This document shows positions 62,572 through 64,000 of a stretch of 64,000 bases of DNA, one piece after another. Position 1 is the stretch's first letter. Each line of letters starts with the position of its first letter. The notes beneath the pieces were generated by a model that was not told where the DNA came from, did not search any database, and saw only the letters and a program-made list of their open reading frames with translations. The DNA lies in the NCBI RefSeq assembly GCF_017303375.1, contig NZ_JAFKOH010000005.1:124001-188000 (forward strand). The letters are read 5' to 3'. Both the position numbers and the translations under genes were made by a program. The stretch comes from Bacillus sp. NTK074B (GTDB lineage: Bacteria > Bacillota > Bacilli > Bacillales > Bacillaceae_B).

Positions 62572-63183
62572 ATGAAAATTGCTTTATTCGGGAGTACGGG
62601 CCGGGTTGGTTCTGTAGTCCTTCAACAAGCATTAGCAGGGTATGAGGTAAATCGATTAGTTCGGAGAAACAGTGTCCAACACGGCGGTAGGGGCAAGGAA
62701 ATTGTAGGGGATGTACTGAACGAAGAAAACGTGATGAGGACCGTCGAAGGAACTGATGTGATGATCAGCTGCCTGAATACAGATAAAAATGATGTCCTGT
62801 CAAAAAGTATGCCGATATTATTAAAAGCCATGAGGTATCACGGATTGAAGCGGATCATCACCTGTGGTACAGCAGGTATCCTCCAGGCTCGGGAGGATTC
62901 GGTCCTCTACCGCTTTCAATCAGATGAATCAAAAAGGCGGAGCACAGTTGCCGCAGAGGACCACCTGAGAGCATTTTTAATGCTGCAGGCATCAGAGATG
63001 GATTGGACGGTCGTTTGTCCCACCTATTTACCCGATGGGGAGCGACTGGGGAATTACAGGGCGGAAAAGGATGTTCTCCCTGAAGGAGGCAAGAGCATTT
63101 CCATGTACGATACAGGGGATTTCATCTTTAAACAAATTGAGGACGACTCCTATATCAGGAGCCGGGTAGGGATATGTTATTAA
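62572..63183 (+). CDS. NAD(P)-binding (atypical SDR/NmrA-like) protein
   Basis: A 203-residue Rossmann-fold protein. The N-terminal nucleotide motif IALFGSTGRVGSVVLQQAL is GxxGxxG. The core strand VMISCLNTDKN and the segment RIITCGTAGIL are usual for NAD(P)H-binding/flavin-reductase-like proteins of the YwnB/BLVRB kind. No catalytic Tyr-xxx-Lys is present, so classical dehydrogenase function is doubtful. ATG 62572 lies 8 bases after GGGAGG. Function unknown. Confidence 0.8.
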   Translation: MKIALFGSTGRVGSVVLQQALAGYEVNRLVRRNSVQHGGRGKEIVGDVLNEENVMRTVEGTDVMISCLNTDKNDVLSKSMPILLKAMRYHGLKRIITCGTAGILQAREDSVLYRFQSDESKRRSTVAAEDHLRAFLMLQASEMDWTVVCPTYLPDGERLGNYRAEKDVLPEGGKSISMYDTGDFIFKQIEDDSYIRSRVGICY

Positions 63184-63189
63184 TACTAA

Positions 63190-63217
63190 AAAACGGGACT
63201 GAAAATCAGTCCCGTTA
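63190..63217 (-). terminator. Terminator of the MltG-like gene
   Basis: AACGGGACTGA/TCAGTCCCGTT hairpin followed by TTTTTTAG on the minus strand, just after the stop. Confidence 0.85.
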
Positions 63218-63222
63218 CTCCA

Positions 63223-63717
63223 TTATTTAAATATGGTAGAAATGATCTCGTCCGTGGTCATCCCACTTTCGACTTCGAAGGTACCTGGACGCAGGTCATT
63301 TTCCACACCCCGGTTCTCGACTTCTTTATAAAAATCCAAACCGCTCTTGATGATGTTCGCCTTCTCGAGGGCATTACCGACGTCGATGCTTGTCATACCG
63401 GTAGATACGGTAAGCATCGTTTTATATATTACCTTACCGTCGGTGTTTTCTTCTTTCTTCTCTGTTGCCTTGTCATTCTGTTTATCGTTCATGGCTTGAA
63501 GCTGCTTCTTCCACTGTTCTTCTGTATGTATGACATAGCCTTTTGAAGTCAAATTCTTTACCATGTCGTCCTCGGACAGCTTTTCTACTTTGGCAGATTC
63601 AACTTTGCCAGTACTTTTTGCTTCAGAAGGTCCGAACAGATAAACGGCCCCGATCAAAGATGTTGATATCAAGATCCCTGCAGCAAAACTACGCAACGTA
63701 TTCGATGTCACTGTCAT
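63223..63717 (-). CDS. Short MltG/YceG-like protein
   Basis: A 164-residue protein. A membrane helix (about residues 8-29) is followed by a charged linker and a C-terminal region (VSTGMTSIDVGNALEKANII and LRPGTFEVESGMTTDEIIST) like the beginning of the MltG (YceG) endolytic transglycosylase family. The length is about half of MltG and the catalytic Glu region is absent, so it is unlikely to cut glycan; a binding role is possible. Overlaps the upstream gene by four bases. Confidence 0.75.
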   Translation of the reverse strand: MTVTSNTLRSFAAGILISTSLIGAVYLFGPSEAKSTGKVESAKVEKLSEDDMVKNLTSKGYVIHTEEQWKKQLQAMNDKQNDKATEKKEENTDGKVIYKTMLTVSTGMTSIDVGNALEKANIIKSGLDFYKEVENRGVENDLRPGTFEVESGMTTDEIISTIFK

Positions 63718-64000
63718 TGTGCCACTAAGCCCCTTTCACCTTTTTGAACCGTAAAAGGCAAGAGCATCTGCTCCACTTCATTAGGATTACGCTTCGTTTT
63801 ACCTGCTATGCTTTCAATCGAATAACCTCTTTTATACAAGTCAAGCATCTCACGAAGCATCTCACGTTCTTCTGATTCGGCAGGTACAGCCCCTGCCTGT
63901 TGAGCAGTGATTTCCGCGTCCAGTTGAATATTCCTTAGTTGCATTTCCAGTCCATGCACCTCATTCAAAACAGAAATCGATACATGCTCTATCTGTTGCT
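63714..64000 (-). CDS. Partial coiled-coil/helix-turn-helix protein (DUF6115-like)
   Basis: The C-terminal part of a gene that is open to the window edge, so at least 95 residues. A coiled-coil N-terminal portion leads into LDLYKRGYSIESIAGKTKRN and EVEQMLLPF, a helix-turn-helix-like segment often seen at the end of DUF6115 proteins. It overlaps the MltG-like gene at the ATGA-type junction, so the two are probably an operon. The start lies outside. Confidence 0.7.
   Translation of the reverse strand, partial: QQIEHVSISVLNEVHGLEMQLRNIQLDAEITAQQAGAVPAESEEREMLREMLDLYKRGYSIESIAGKTKRNPNEVEQMLLPFTVQKGERGLVAQ

Overview
This window reads as chromosome of a spore-forming Bacillaceae species (Bacillus sensu lato). 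Low-to-moderate G+C, strong AGGAGG-type ribosome sites, frequent TTG/GTG starts, and sporulation genes (an alpha/beta-type SASP, YheC/YheD coat ATP-grasp proteins, YhaL, YjcZ-type peptides, a LysM-GH18 spore-lysin type protein) all fit. Gene order follows the yhf-yhg-hem-yha-yhe part of the B. subtilis map closely, with local insertions. The species cannot be named from the sequence alone. No phage, conjugative element, CRISPR-Cas, rRNA or tRNA gene was found; the accessory material consists of dispersed non-coding repeats.

Layout. 1-8.6 kb: a partial acyl-CoA ligase (lcfB) behind a FadR-type operator, lplJ-yhfI, yhfH, a two-domain YtkA-like lipoprotein, the yhgD-yhgE regulator/membrane-protein pair and a LysM-GH18 protein. 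8.7-13.3 kb: haem genes hemE-hemH-hemY and the haem monooxygenase hmoB. 12.3-14.0 kb: repeat elements, including a 644-bp MITE-like element with inverted ends and an 8-bp flanking duplication. 14.1-24.3 kb: an isochorismatase-fold hydrolase, liaFSR, a transporter, a PAP2 phosphatase, the yhaA amidohydrolase, a DoxX protein and ecsABC. 24.3-25.5 kb: a second MITE-like element, then an unexplained array of short alternating repeats. 25.5-47.5 kb: hit, trpP (with a TRAP-type leader), yhaH, scoC, yhaI, three YjcZ-type micro-genes, prsA, yhaL, yhaM, an MFS exporter, yhaN-yhaO, yhaP-yhaQ, yhzD, yhaR, an acyl-CoA ligase with a cre site, hemZ, yhaX and yheA. 47.5-58.5 kb: yheB, four tandem overlapping YheC/YheD ATP-grasp genes, a ferritin-like gene, yheE, a small gene whose ribosome site lies in a hairpin, tandem palindromic repeats, a CsoR/CstR-type regulator, a PucR-type regulator, msmX (with a perfect cre site) and a SASP gene with a sigma-G promoter and long structured leader. 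58.6-64 kb: fumC, the tcyABC cystine importer, an NAD(P)-binding protein, a short MltG-like protein and a partial helix-turn-helix protein.

How the genes fit together. Several groups serve protein export and envelope upkeep (prsA, ecsABC, liaFSR). Haem synthesis is spread over hemEHY and hemZ, with hmoB for turnover. Fatty-acid degradation (lcfB, yhaR, a second acyl-CoA ligase) carries FadR-type and CcpA-type sites. The most unusual material is non-coding: two composite elements sharing a nested palindromic module whose copies show compensatory base changes, the alternating array near 25.2 kb, the repeated TGAC-N15-GTCA sites around yhgD-yhgE, the SD-masking hairpin at 54.6 kb and the SASP leader at 58.1 kb. 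The four-gene ATP-grasp run is the main protein-level expansion; two such genes are usual in B. subtilis.
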